Below, piece after piece: positions 42,320 through 52,900 of a DNA stretch of 64,000 nt. Position 1 is the first letter of the stretch; each line of letters starts with the position of its first letter. Below the pieces are notes generated by a model. It was not told the DNA's origin, did no database searches, and saw nothing but the letters and a program-made list of their open reading frames with translations. The stretch is from contig NC_070616.1 of NCBI RefSeq assembly GCF_027172205.1, positions 15,862,001-15,926,000 of the forward strand. Direction: 5' to 3'. A program made the translations under genes and the position numbers. This DNA comes from Podarcis raffonei. Its lineage: Eukaryota > Chordata > Lepidosauria > Squamata > Lacertidae.

Positions 42320-42445
42320 TGTTGCACTTGGGTCCTGCTTGGGGGCTCCCCAGAAGAGGCATCTGGTTGGCCCAGTGAGAACAGGAAGCTGGACTAGATG
42401 GACCCCCTTTGGCCTGATCCAGCTACAGGGCTCCTCTTATGAGCG
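42320..42445 (+). mobile_element. CR1/L3-like LINE 3' fragment
   Basis: GAAGCTGGACTAGATGGACC, GGCCTGATCCAGCTAC and CTCTTATGA are the family terminus. Confidence 0.55.
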
Positions 42446-42839
42446 GGATTGCCTGAGGACTGTATCATGCAGCCATCCAGGGCATGCCTTCAAAGGGACT
42501 AGTTGCATGCCCTACTTTCTCAGATTGCCTGCAAGCAAAGCAGACTCCTTTGAAGCTGATGCAAATCATTTTTGTGCCCTCAAAGGGACTTTCTTTCAGA
42601 GCCAGTCAGCTGTTTGACACTGACAGCGAGCCCCTTGGCTGCACTAGGGAGTTCTTGGTGGGTAATCCCAGAAGGACTCACTGTCGGTGTCAATCAGCTG
42701 ATATAGTAAGCGAGCCCCTCTTGCAAAGGAACAATTGGGAGCTCACTTTAAGGAAGGAGAATGTGGTTTGGGGAGAAAACACCCTAGTGGACCAAATCAG
42801 AAGGTTCCTTCAGGGCTTCTCCACCTCTGAGCTACAAGC

Positions 42840-43184
42840 TGCATGAATCTGCATTCATTTCCCCATTGTTCAGCCCAGACACTGAGATCCAACTCCGAGG
42901 GCCTTCTGGCAGTTCCCTCACTGCAAGAAGTGAGGTTACAGGGAATCAGACAGAGGGCCTTCTCGGTAGTGGTGCCCGCCCTGTGGAACACCCTCCCGTC
43001 AGATGTCAAGGAAATAAACAACTACGTATTAGACTTTTAGAAGACACCTGAAAGGCAGCCCTGCATAGGGGAGTTTTTAATACTTGATGTTTTACTGTGT
43101 TTGACGTTTTAATTTGTTGAAGCCACCCAGAGTAGCACAGGCAACGCAGTCAGATGGGAGGCATATAAATAAATTATTATTACT

Positions 43185-43228
<44 letters not shown>

Positions 43229-43232
43229 TAGC
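42840..43232 (+). mobile_element. L2-like LINE 3' end with (ATT)n tail
   Basis: It encodes RAFSVVVPALWNTLPSDVKE, the C-terminus of an L2/CR1-clade ORF2. It ends GAGGCATATAAATAAATTAT and a run of about 17 ATT units. Confidence 0.75.
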
Positions 43233-43241
43233 TCAAACCCT

Positions 43242-43578
43242 CACGGGTGTAGCCAGGATTTAATTTAGGGGGTATAAATAGCCTGTGGGAACCTTCCAGT
43301 TGTTTAGAAACTGGTCAGGCCCTGCAGGTGCAGCTTCTCAGGAGAAAATGCTGGAAACTATGAGAAACTTCCAGAACAGAGCTACCCGCAATGTGATTGG
43401 TCAGTTTGCGGAATTACGCCTATCGTTCAGTCGGATTGCCAGTTGAGTCGCTAGAATGTGCCACAGCATCATCCAAATGACCTCAGCGAGAATTTCAATT
43501 TCAATTATTCTGATTATTCCTATTTTTATTTATTTACTTGATTTAGGGAGGGCAGCTGCCCCCCTAGCTATGCCCCTG
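43242..43578. mobile_element. hAT-like non-autonomous transposon
   Basis: It is a 337-bp element with imperfect inverted ends CACGGGTGTAGCCAGG and CCTAGCTATGCCCCTG. Flanks CAAACCCT and CTTACCCT match at 6 of 8 positions. It lies 110 bp beyond the stop of the minus-strand C2orf72-like gene. Confidence 0.65.
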
Positions 43579-43691
43579 CTTACCCTGGGAGCAGAAGATC
43601 ATCACCCCAGGTTCCTACAGAGATGCCTCCTCCCCCTTGATACGCACCTTAACCAGGTAAGGAGGGAGAAGTCCTGGCAGAGTAGAAGGCT

Positions 43692-43804
43692 TTACATTGG
43701 CGGGTGATGGTAGAAGTAATAGCCCCCGTAGGCCATTGTTCCGAAAGACAGCGCAGCTCCCAACAACTGAATAAACCTTGATTTGTCTGTCCAAGTTTCG
43801 CTCA
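43692..43804 (-). CDS. Minus-strand C2orf72-like gene, exon 2 (transmembrane exon)
   Basis: It has 113 nt, phase 1 in. It encodes LSETWTDKSRFIQLLGAALS and then a Tyr/Gly-rich hydrophobic end with stop TAA. The acceptor is CTCCACCCTCAAG. Confidence 0.7.
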
Positions 43805-45936
43805 CTTGAGGGTGGAGGGGAAAAAACAACAATTCCTTTCTATAGCACCATAAATGTGCATCACACTTTGCAAAGTGCAAAGTGAGAAGTCTCTGCCCCC
43901 AAGGACACTACAGTTTGCCCCAAGGGAAACCACAGAGGGAGATGGAGGCAGGTGCTGCCGTGTCACTGTCGCATGATTAGACTTTTGTTATACAGCAGGG
44001 TAAGTGGCTGCAATTTATCTTATAACATCGTCCATATTGATGCCCATTAACAGCATCCTCTGGGCAGCTCACAAGCAGGAAAACATGAAAATATATAAAG
44101 AAGCCCAGAACAATAAATCAAACCAGAAAACAAATCCCAGCATAAGGGTTCCTGGCGATGCTCTGAGCAGGGGATTTGATTGCATGTGGGCCTCAAGAGA
44201 AGGAACAGCCACACCAAGCCTCCATTAACCTGGAACAACTTACTGAGGGCAAGAGCTGTTTGAAAGTGGAACGGACTCCCTTGGACTTTTTTTTTAAGGG
44301 GGTGCGAGGTCATGTGTCAGTGCCGGGGTGGCTTGCCCATGGCTGCTGGGTGTTCACTGACTCTTCTGCAACACAGGAAATGATACTGAAGAAGAGATCC
44401 TCTGGGCATGCACAGAGTGACTCCTATCCCACGCAGCTAGTAGCAAGCCACCAGATTGGCAGTTATTTGAGCAGTAGCCCACCTTTCAGCCCCAGAGGGG
44501 AGCATTCAAGATGGTTTGGGAGTACAGTTGGGGGGGGGAGTGTCTCACAACTGCTTGGGAGTTGCAGGACCAGATCCTGAAGCCTCCTTTCCTCTCTCTC
44601 TCTCCCCCCAATGCCAGAAAGACTCTCCTCTTTCATCGTGAGAGCTGGTTGGATTATGACCTGAGAGGCCTGGATTCGAATCCCCACTCAGAAAGGAAGC
44701 TAACCAGGTGACAATGGGCCCTTCAACATCTCTCAGCCTAACCTACTTCACAGGGTTGTTGTGGAGATGAAATGGGGAGGAGGAGAACCAGGTACAACAT
44801 CACCTTACGCTCCTGGGGGGGGGGAATGGTATATTAATGTAATAAATAAATGTGCCAAGCAAATAAGACTTGGGGGGAGTGAGGACTAAAATAGCTAGTG
44901 GAAGGGGCCTTGAAAGAGATGGTTGCCACTCTGCACATACCCAGAAGCAGCTTGTGCCACAGCAGAAGTTAAGCCCTAATCAAGTCTGAGCAGCCACTGA
45001 GGGTTTGATTTCAGCCTCCGCTGTTGCAAGTGATGAAGAGTGCCCATGAGCATACCCAGAGTGCTCCCCGCTCCCCCGAATCTCACTGTCAGAAAGAGTC
45101 TCCTCCATCATATTGCAAGTAAACAAGCCTTGCGGGGAATGAGGACTAAACCAGCCATTGGAGGGCACTTGTCGGTTCGTGTGGAAACAGGACGGAGCTT
45201 TGCAAGGGCTGCGCACATGCCCAGAGGCACCTTGTGCCACAGCAGGAGGCTTGCGCAGCGACGGCGTTCTAAAAGCGGCGAAGAGCGCCCCCTCGAGCAT
45301 ACCCAGATCGCCTCCCGACCCCTACTCACGCGTTCGCTTGGTGGCGACGCGGCCCTTGACGCGCCGGAGCTCGAGGGCGCCGTCGGGCCGGCCGGGAGCG
45401 AAGACGGCCGTGTGGATCTCCATAGAGCAGGCGCCCTCGACTTCGAAGACCTCGCGGAGCAGCTCCTCGAGGCGAATCAGGGCTTCGTACTCCTCCTCGG
45501 GCCGCGGCTGCACAATCACGCCCACCAGGGCGGCCGGCGCGCCGCGGCTCTGGTCCCGCACGCCCTGCAGTACCTCCCGCAGCCGCGCCGCCCGCTCCCG
45601 CAGCGACGCCGCCCGGCACAGGAAGAAAGTCAGCTGCCCCGACGGCGCGACCGAGGAAGTGCAGGGCGGCGACTGAGTGCCTAGCTGCTGCTGCTGCTGC
45701 TGCGCCTTCGCGGTGGGCTCGGCACCAGGGGCCTCTTGGGAGCCGCCACCCGTTGTGGGCAGCACGTGGTGCGCGAAGGAGCTGAGGACCTGCTGGCCGC
45801 TCTCGGCCCCCCACGGCTCGCCGGCCAGGAGCACCACTTGCGTTCGCTGCACCACCGCGCCCCCGGGTTCGCCCTCGCACGGGTCCTGGTGGGCGTCGGT
45901 CCGCCGCCCTCCGCCCCGCTGCTCTTTCCTCTCCAT
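43692..45936 (-). CDS. C2orf72-like protein with C-terminal membrane anchor, minus-strand copy (two exons)
   Basis: Exons are 45936-45330 and 43804-43692, 239 residues in all. The start ATG sits in a CpG-rich stretch. Exon 1 has a poly-Gln tract (about residues 75-81) and the core QLTFFLCRAASLRE...ALVGVIVQP, then VHTAVFAPGRP-like sequence. This resembles my memory of the uncharacterised C2orf72 family. The donor ACGC|GTGAGT is phase 1. Exon 2 (acceptor CACCCTCAAG) encodes FIQLLGAALSFGTMAYGGYY and ends HHPPM, a single hydrophobic helix suggesting a tail-anchored membrane protein. The same exon layout recurs in the plus-strand paralogue starting at 48724. Molecular function is unknown. A possible AATAAA lies about 160 nt after the stop, inside a hAT-like element. 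Confidence 0.7.
44225..44285 (+). mobile_element. CR1 LINE fragment
   Basis: AACTTACTGAGGGCAAGAGC and GGAACGGACTCCCTTGG match the CR1 3' region. Confidence 0.55.
44640..44860 (+). mobile_element. tRNA-derived SINE with L2-like tail
   Basis: GATTCGAATCCCCACTCAG, CTCAGCCTAACCTACTTCAC and TTAATGTAATAAATAAATG are the plus-oriented family form. It is in the intron of the minus-strand C2orf72-like gene. Confidence 0.7.
45330..45936 (-). CDS. Minus-strand C2orf72-like gene, exon 1
   Basis: It has 607 nt, phase 1 out, and very high GC. It encodes the soluble domain and ends ATKRT. The donor is CGAACGC|GTGAGTA. Confidence 0.75.
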
Positions 45937-46120
45937 TCCGCCCGGCTCCAGCTGCTGGTGGCGCCTCCCGACGGGACGGGCGCCACTCGCACAGTGTCAC
46001 AATCCCTCCTCGCGTAAGGGGCCCTTGCTGCTGCCACTGCTGCTGCGTGTGCCCACGAAACGCCGCGCGCTTGGTCTTGGCTGCCCGTGCGCCCTGGGCG
46101 CACCGGCTAGATGTGTGCGC
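45330..46120 (-). promoter_or_regulatory. CpG-rich 5' region of the minus-strand C2orf72-like gene
   Basis: This stretch is dense in CpG relative to its flanks and covers exon 1 and about 180 bp upstream of the ATG. It probably contains the promoter. The divergent plus-strand gene starts 2.8 kb away, too far for a classic shared core promoter. Confidence 0.5.
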
Positions 46121-46949
46121 CCTGGGCGCATTTGGCGAGCCCCCTGTTCTTCGGAGTGCCCAAGCAAGCGTGCAAGAATTTTGGCCACGGTTGTTGCCTC
46201 CTCAAAAGCTTTCGAGGCTTGGAGAGAGAAGCGACCGGGACGAAGAATGTGGAAGTCAGCCTCTTTGGCACCAGGTCCATTTGGGAAGGCACGGCTCTCC
46301 GCTCTCATTCTATTGCTCGTGGCCTTTCGCGAAAGAAACGACGACAACTCTTTAACTGACACTACTCAATGCAGGCATGTTTACTCGAAAGAAAGCCCTA
46401 CAGAGCCCAGTAGTTCAGGTACTGGGGATCTCAAAACTGGATTACTGCACTGCGTTCTGTGTGGGGCTTCCCTTGTGCTTCATGATCCAGAAGCTCTAGT
46501 GATTGCAAAATGCTACAGCAGAGTTGCCGACAGGAGAAACATTTTTGTTTAGGCAAACCAATCCAGGCACATAATTGTCAATGTGGTTTAATCTCTTTAA
46601 CTCTTAATTTATTTTTAAAGGTGTCGTTTCTTTTATTGATAATTTTATTTTTTCTTGTAAACCATTAAGAGGTTTTGCTACAATCAAGCAGTATATAAAT
46701 TTTGCAAAATAAACATTATTACATTTGCTCCCAAGTGTGTTTACCATGGCAGACTATATGGGTTGTTCCTGATGGTTGGGCGGGATTCAGCCACATACTG
46801 GCAAATTCATGTTATGCAATAGAAGTTGATTTGGAGCTCATGTGTGACAAACCACCTGCCTCCTTCCCTCTCAAAAAAAGTAATGGGAAAATGCACTGGA
46901 AAGGATGCATTTTTTCCCAATCCTGTAAACTTTGTTCAAACAAATAAAA

Positions 46950-47125
46950 ACCTAATATGGGCCTCTTGGATCAGGCCAAAAGGAGGTCCGTCTAGTCCTG
47001 CATCCTATTGTCACAGCGGCCAACCAGATCCCTTTAGGAAATTTGCAAGCAAGGCTTGAGCACCAACACTTCCCCTTTCCTGCGGTTTCCAGCAACTGAT
47101 GTTCAGAAGTTTTGCTGCCTCAGAA
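46950..47125 (-). mobile_element. CR1/L3-like LINE 3' fragment
   Basis: TTGGATCAGGCCAAAAGGAG and GTCACAGCGGCCAACCAGAT are the reverse of the family terminus. Confidence 0.6.
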
Positions 47126-47445
47126 TCCAAATGAATGCTCAGTAAAATGGCCGTCTGAAAGAAACCTTTGCAAGGAGGTTGCAGCTTCTCCTGTTTGAGC
47201 ATATACTCTGGTTTGTGGAGAGGTCAGATGATGCTCCGTTCTGCACTTTCCAGCACACACTCCTCATCATTTCCCTTTACTGCAAAAAATCCAATGTTAT
47301 GTGCACCTCAATTTCCAAGCAACAAGATAATCCAGGGGTTCCTCCTGTGCATGCTCATGGGTTTGGTTTCCTTGGAATGAATCTCAGTGGAGACTGCTGT
47401 CTTAAGAGTATATGACTTTATTTACACATATATTGTTTCATTATT

Positions 47446-47847
47446 TCGTTGCATTTATATCCCACCTTTTTCTTTAAGGAGCTCAAGGTGACGTATACAA
47501 GGTTCTCTCCCTCTCATTTACTTCCCACAATGGCCCTCTGACGTAGGTTAAGCTGAGTGTCAGGGACTGGCAGGGCTCTGAAGTGTGTGTGGTGGAGGCA
47601 GGAAACCAGGACAGTGACCCAGGAGATAGGGACAGCAATTTAGGGGGTTTGGTGCCACCTGCAAGGCAGGAGCCAGGGCAGCAGGAGGAGAAAAGGGCCT
47701 TCTTTGGCTGAGCAGGCAGGGAGGGAACATGACACTGAGAGGCAGTGACTGGCCCTTAAGGGTCCCTCAGTGAGTTTCATGGCCAAATGGAGAATTGAAC
47801 CCTGGTCTCTCCCAGGCCACAGTGTAAGCACTACACCAAAGTGGCTG
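47446..47847 (-). mobile_element. tRNA-derived SINE split by an insert
   Basis: Tail half at 47446-47575 and head half from about 47735. Between them is about 170 bp of unrelated sequence bounded by similar CTGAGTGTCAGGGACTGG and CTGAGAGGCAGTGACTGG, a possible target duplication. Confidence 0.55.
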
Positions 47848-48285
47848 TATCCAACCTGGACAGATCCCACCTGGAGTACTGTATCTCGTTCTGGGTGCCA
47901 CATTTTAAGAAGGATGTTAATGAGCTGTTATGTGTGCAGAGGAGGGGAACCAGGATGATCAAGGAGCTGCCTATGTTTAGCCTGGAAAAGAGGAAACTGA
48001 GAAGAGATATGATAGCCATCTTCTAATATCTCAAGGGCTGTCACATGGAAGATGGAGCAAGCTTGATTACTCCTACTCTAGAAGGTGGGACTTGAACCAA
48101 TTTCTTCAAGTTACAAGGAAGTAGATTCTGACTAAACATCTTTCTGACAGCAAGAGCTGTTTGCCAGTTGAACGGACTCCCTTGGGAGGTGGTGGACTCT
48201 CCTTCCTTGGAGGTTTTTAAGCAGAGGTTGGATGGCCATCTGTTCTTTAGCCATGACTCCTGCATTGCAAGGGGTCAGTCTATAT
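47838..48285 (+). mobile_element. CR1 LINE, ORF2 C-terminus and 3' UTR
   Basis: It encodes NLDRSHLEYCISFWVPHFKK and LPMFSLEKRKLRRDMIAIF, the classic CR1 ORF2 end, then a 3' UTR with CTCCTTCCTTGGAGGTTTTT. It is 5'-truncated, as usual for CR1. Confidence 0.85.
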
Positions 48286-48723
48286 GAGCACAGGCTAGAG
48301 GGGCTCACAGCAATAACACTTCAGTAGTCCTTGCCTCCCCATTAGGGTCCTAGGGAAGCCCCAAGCCACAGCTTTGGGTCCAGCACAGAGCAAGACAAGC
48401 CTCTGTGCCTCCAGCTTCCAGCATCAGCCGCAAACATTCCAAACCTAGCTCTCCTGGACCCCCTCTGGGACTCGGTTGTAGCTGCTGCCACTGGCCTTCT
48501 GATGAACCATTCACATGTGGAGCTGAAAGCCCCGGGCTGTGATGCATCCCCCTGGGATGAAGTGAGTGGGTGCTATGCTCCTGAGCTGTGTGAGGGAGGG
48601 GCTGCTGCAGGCTCTGCCTGCTTCTGTGTGGGTGGGCATTGTGACATCGGCAGGCCATGTGGTCTGGAAGCCCTTCAAGGTTTAGCTAAAGGCAGGCGGC
48701 CACGGACTCCATGCTGGCAGGAC

Positions 48724-49381
48724 ATGACCAAGGAGGGGAAGGGCTCCGAGCAGCTTCCCGAAGCAATATGCATCGCAGGGCCCGGGAGCAAGGTCGCCAA
48801 GGACCTCCAGGTCCTGGTGAAGAAGGTGGCGGGCCAGCCTGAGGTCCTGCTCATTGGGGAGACGCTGGAAGGCAAGGACATCCACGGGATGATGGACACC
48901 TTCGTCAAGGACCTCTTTACCACCAACTGCTTCCCCATCCACCCTGGAGATTCCCTGAAGGAGCCCTTGGCTGCCACCACCTGCAATATCGGGGGCACGC
49001 CATGCCAGCTGATCTTCTTCCTCTGCCGGGCTTCCTGCCTCCAGGGAAAGCAGAAGGAACTCCGCAGGGTCATCAAGGAGGTGAAGAAGTTTGTTGAGAA
49101 GTCCCCCTGTGCCCTGGTGGGCGTCGTCATGGACCCCAAGACTTCGGAGGCGGAGGCCGCCCGCGACCAGCTGCTGCGCATGCTCCGGGGCGCCTTCCCC
49201 AAGGGGTCTGCGCAGAAGCAGAGCAAGGCTGGAAAGGCTGCGGAGGAGGTCAAGAACGGCCCGATGGAGCTGGAGGATGTGGAAGTGGAAGCGGAGATCT
49301 ACACCCCAGGCCACCCGCGGGGGAACCTGGCCATCGTGAAGGCAGCTTGCAGGGCTTCTGAAGCCCTGATCAAATCCAAAG
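48724..49381 (+). CDS. Plus-strand C2orf72-like gene, exon 1
   Basis: It has 658 nt, phase 1 out, encoding 219 residues ending RASEALIKSK. The exon is GC-rich and its frame is clean. Confidence 0.78.
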
Positions 49382-52363
49382 GTGTGAGGCTCCCGGTTCT
49401 GGCACAGGGGTTGTGTAAGGCAGCAGGGGCTCCCCCAAGGTTGACTGGTGGCGCCCTCTAGTGTGACATGGCCCCTTTCCTTGGAAGGAGGCTACTGGAG
49501 GTTGCCTGTCACTCTGCCTGATTGGAGAGTTGGAGGCAGCAGTGTTTCTCAATACAAGTTTCTGGAAGCCCCAGAAACTGGGGAGAGGGCTCTTCGTGTT
49601 CTGGTCCTGCTTGCCAGTTTCCCAGCAGAGGCATCTGGTTGGCCACTGTTGCCACAAGATGTTGGCCTAGATGGGCCATTTTGGCCTGATCCAGCAGCCG
49701 GGCTCCTTATGGAACCCCCAGCTCCAGTCTATCTAGATTTCTAGGTTCTGAGGGGTATTAGGCCACTGTGAGAAAATGATACAGGGCTAGGTCAGTCATT
49801 AGCCCAATCCAGCAGACAGTCTCCTCTTAAGCTCTTCTGTATACAGTGGTATCTCGGGTTAAGTACTTAATTCGTTCCGGAGGTCCGTTCTCAACCTGAA
49901 ACTGTTCTTAACCTGAAGCACCACTTTAGCTAATGGGGCCTCCCACTGCCGCTGCGCCGCCGGAGCACAATTTCTGTTCTCATCCTGAAGCAAAGTTCTT
50001 AACCTGAAGCACTATTTCTGGGTTAGCGGAGTCTGTAACCTGAAGCGTATGTAACCCGAGGTACCACTGAGTGTAGGTGGCAATACAGTTTAACTCCAAC
50101 AGAAGTCCCAAATTCACTGATCCCTGCCAGATTTCTAGGGAAATCACCAGGGCCATCATTTTGTTGTTGTTCTTCTTAACACAGAGCAACACAGCCCTCT
50201 GTGTTTCTCGCCCCCAGCTTAGCCAAGCTGAGGGGCTGTAGCTCAGAAAATGCAGAAGGTGCCAGGTTCAATCACCACTGGCATCTCCAGGAAAAGACCT
50301 GTGACTGACTATCTGGAGAACTGCTGCTGCCAGTCAGTGCAGACAGTACTGAGCTAGATGGACCAATGGCCCAACTTGCCATAAGGCAATCAGCTATATT
50401 TTTTCTGCCCCAGAACAACAAGCAGGGTGCATGCTTTGTTCTCTCCCCCACAAAGCCTGGCTTGCCCCCTCTCTCTTGGGCTCATGAAGATTCCTGCATT
50501 GCAGGGGGTTGGACTAGATGACCCTTTGGTCCCTTCCAGCTCTATGATTCTATGATCACTCCACAGTGACTCAAGATCAGTTCTGATGTGCGGTGACTTA
50601 CAAGACAGAACCCCATGCATCAGGCCCCTCGAGTCAAAGGTCCAATATTGACCTCCCTGATCTGTGTGGTTAAGGATAGACAACAGAACTTCCTTTCTGC
50701 CTTAGGACTTGAAGCTTCTGCCACATGCAAACTGCTAAGAGCTAACTTTTGGGGGTCGCTGCCCCCTTGATTACATAAACTTGTTCCCAGTGCCCCCTGC
50801 CTCAATCCTATGAAAAGCATTGTTCAGAAGAGTGGTTTGCATGACCCAGTAAGGAAGATAATAATGCAAAAGAAGTCAAAACCATGGCAATTAATTGCCC
50901 CTTGATTCAAAATCCATTAAAAATTATGTAGTTTAATTAATTCAACAAAACTGAAGAATTTAGGGCCAACAGGATAGCAGAGTTGAAGGGGACCCCCTGG
51001 CATCATCTAGTCTAACCCGCTGCAAAGAAGGAAGCTCAACTAAAGCATCCATGACAGATGGCAATCCAAGCTTGGCTTGGAAACCTCCAAGGAAAGAGAG
51101 TCCATGATCTTTGACTCCACCGTCAAACAGCTCTTACTGTCCAAAAGTTCTTCCAAATGTTTAGTCAGAATCTCTTCCTCCCCCCGCCCCCCAGTTTGGG
51201 TCCTCCCCTCCAGAGCAGCAGGAAAGAAGCAGGCTCCATCTTCCATTTGACAGCCCTTTGGATATTTCAAGATGGCTATAATGTCACCTCTCAGTCTCCT
51301 CCTGTTCCCCTCCCAGAGCTACAATGCTCAGAGTAGTCCAACCATAATTCCCTCATTCACAGGGAATGCTGGGAACAGCAGCTCTGCGCAGGGAGGAGGG
51401 GACCCCAAACACCCTCAGCACTTGGAGCAAAACACAGTTCCCAGTGGGACCATCTTTTCAAAGTCTTGTGGTCATTGCCACCCACTTCTTGCCTCTCAGC
51501 CACCCCCCCTCCTGGAATTCCTCCCGCAGGAAGCACTACACCTGCTTTGGGAACCACAGGCTTAAGAGGTTCCCAGAGCCTCTGAAAGGTCAAAAGGGGT
51601 ATGTAAATTTTGCTTAATAATAATAATAATAATAATAATTAATTTGTACCCTGTCCATCTGGCTGGGTTCCCCCAGCCACTCTGGACGGTTTCCAACAAA
51701 GATTAAAAATACATTAAAATGTCACACATTAAAAACTTCCCTGATGTCTTCAGATGTCTTCTAAATGTCAGGTAGTTGCTTATCTCTTTGACATCTGGTG
51801 GGAGGGCGTTCCACAGGGTGAGCACCACTACCGAGAAGGCCCTCTGCCTGGTTCCCTGTAGCTTTGCTTCTTGCAGTGAGGGAACCGCCAGAAGGCCCTC
51901 GGCGCTGGACCTTAGCGTCCGGGCAGAACGATGGGGGTATACTCCTTCAGGTATACTGGGCCAAGGCCGTTTAGGGCTTTAAAGGTCAGCACCAACACTT
52001 TGAATTGTGCTCGGAAATGTACTGGAAGCCAATTTAAGTCTTTCAAGACCGGTGTTATGTCGTCTTGGCGGCTGCGAATGGAAGAGGTGAGTTTTTATGA
52101 ATGGGTACAGGAATGGGAAAGTGGGACTATCCCCTTGATCTAGTTAACCCAAGAATTCCTGTGCAGGTATGCCGGAGGAGGCCCATAACGCCGAGGTCAC
52201 TAAGGATTCGCTAACCATTACAGGTTCGTGGACTTCGTTTGCCGTCAAAAGTTTCGTGGGGATGACATTCATTGCCTTGACTTCCGCAGCAGGGTGGTAC
52301 GCCTACAACCAAGGGATGATCCCGCCAGAGGTGTTGCAACTCCTGCACTTGCCGCCTGTCTGA
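48724..52363 (+). CDS. C2orf72-like protein with C-terminal membrane anchor, plus-strand copy (two exons)
   Basis: Exons are 48724-49381 and 52167-52363, 284 residues. I start at the ATG of MTKEGKGSEQLPEAI because its position matches the paralogue's start. An in-frame ATG at 48502 would add a low-complexity leader. The core PEVLLIGETLEGKD...QLIFFLCRASCLQGKQ...CALVGVVMDPK aligns with the minus-strand gene, and a lysine-rich loop precedes AEIYTPGHPRGN. The donor AAAG|GTGTGA and acceptor TTCCTGTGCAG are both phase 1. Exon 2 contains FVGMTFIALTSAAGWYAYNQ, one transmembrane helix near the C-terminus. AATAAA candidates are at 53019-53024 and 53134-53139. Function is unknown; the family assignment to C2orf72 is tentative. 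Confidence 0.7.
49500..49735 (+). mobile_element. CR1/L3-like LINE 3' fragment
   Basis: GCAGTGTTTCTCAATACAAG, GGCATCTGGTTGGCCACTG and GGCCTGATCCAGCAGCCGGG form the longest copy of this family. It is in the intron of the plus-strand C2orf72-like gene. Confidence 0.6.
49844..50069. mobile_element. MITE family A, full copy
   Basis: It is 226 bp, with termini CAGTGGTATCTCGGGTTA and TAACCCGAGGTACCACTG. TA precedes the left end; the right flank has lost the TA. Confidence 0.82.
50225..50392 (+). mobile_element. tRNA-Ala-type SINE
   Basis: GAGGGGCTGTAGCTCAG, AGAAGGTGCCAGGTTCAATC and CTGAGCTAGATGGACCAATG form a nearly complete copy. Confidence 0.75.
50485..50560 (+). mobile_element. CR1 LINE 3'-end fragment
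   Basis: TTGCAGGGGGTTGGACTAGA and CTCTATGATTCTATGAT are the CR1 terminus. Confidence 0.75.
50970..51335 (-). mobile_element. CR1 LINE 3' end
   Basis: It reads in minus orientation from AGAGTTGAAGGGGACCCCCT through GCATCCATGACAGATGGCAA to GATGGCTATAATGTCACCTC, collinear with 47838-48285. Confidence 0.8.
51617..52055 (-). mobile_element. L2-like LINE 3' end
   Basis: An (AAT)n tail at 51617-51640 is followed by the reverse complement of the family at 42840. It extends further upstream to TGTACTGGAAGCCAATTTAA. It ends about 110 bp before exon 2 of the plus-strand C2orf72-like gene. Confidence 0.75.
52167..52363 (+). CDS. Plus-strand C2orf72-like gene, exon 2 (transmembrane exon)
   Basis: It has 197 nt, phase 1 in. 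It encodes MPEEAHNAEVTKDSLTITGS, then the hydrophobic helix, and ends LLHLPPV with TGA. It lies just downstream of an antisense L2-like LINE fragment. Confidence 0.72.
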
Positions 52364-52739
52364 GGTGTGTGTTTCCTTCGGCTTTCTCTGTCAAGAGCCT
52401 TGTTGGCTTTGAGCAAGAGAACTTCAACTCAGGCCCATCTCAGAATGCCAGCAATTGGGCGTCATCCAAAAGCCGTATGGGGCGAGCAAAAGAGGACAGC
52501 TCTTCAGCCAGATTGCACACATAACTTGTGGGATTCACTGTCACAAGATCTGGTAATGCCCAGCGAAGGGCTTCTGGCTTAGTGGTTCAGCTTCAGCTTC
52601 CCATGCAGAAAGTCACATGTTCATTCCCCAATGGCATCTCTGGGCTAATCTGATTCGGTACAAGGCAGATTCCTATCTTCCTATTTAAATTTGCCCTTTC
52701 TCCAGAACCATAAGGACTGGGATCTTACTTTACTCTTAG

Positions 52740-52900
52740 GGAAGAACCTTAGCTCAGTGATAAGGAATCTGCTTTGCATGCAGAAATCCAGGTTGGGCTG
52801 CTCATGCCCCCATCTGGAACCCTGGATCGCCACTGCCAGTCCGTGTACTGACTTAGATGGACCAGTGGTCTCACTCAATATGAGGCAACTTCTTAGGTTT
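52740..52900 (+). mobile_element. tRNA-Ala-type SINE, eroded
   Basis: CTTAGCTCAGTGATAAGGAA, CTGCTTTGCATGCAGAAATC and ACTTAGATGGACCAGTGGTC are recognisable. Confidence 0.65.

Larger units (their letters stand above)
38493..43690. other. Intergenic region between FSIP2 and the C2orf72-like pair
   Basis: Apart from the repeats listed separately (MITE B, two SINEs, LINE 3' ends, a hAT-like element), I see no conserved coding sequence. 38765-38990 is AT-rich and may be a LINE tail. 39400-41030 and 41900-42300 show nothing I can name. Confidence 0.5.
45937..48723. other. Intergenic region between the divergent paralogues
   Basis: A CpG-rich start to about 46120, then sequence without a supported gene, a LINE fragment, a split SINE and a CR1 copy. 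48290-48723 is moderately GC-rich and may be the 5' UTR or promoter of the plus-strand gene. Confidence 0.45.

Noticed and set aside
45677-46552. 291-residue plus-strand open frame opposite the minus-strand C2orf72-like exon 1
   Set aside because: It is antisense to a supported coding exon in CpG-rich DNA, with Cys/Ser/Ala-biased composition and no recognisable domain.
48502-48723. In-frame upstream ATG extending the plus-strand C2orf72-like protein by 74 residues
   Set aside because: The leader is low-complexity and has no counterpart in the paralogue, whose start aligns with the ATG at 48724.
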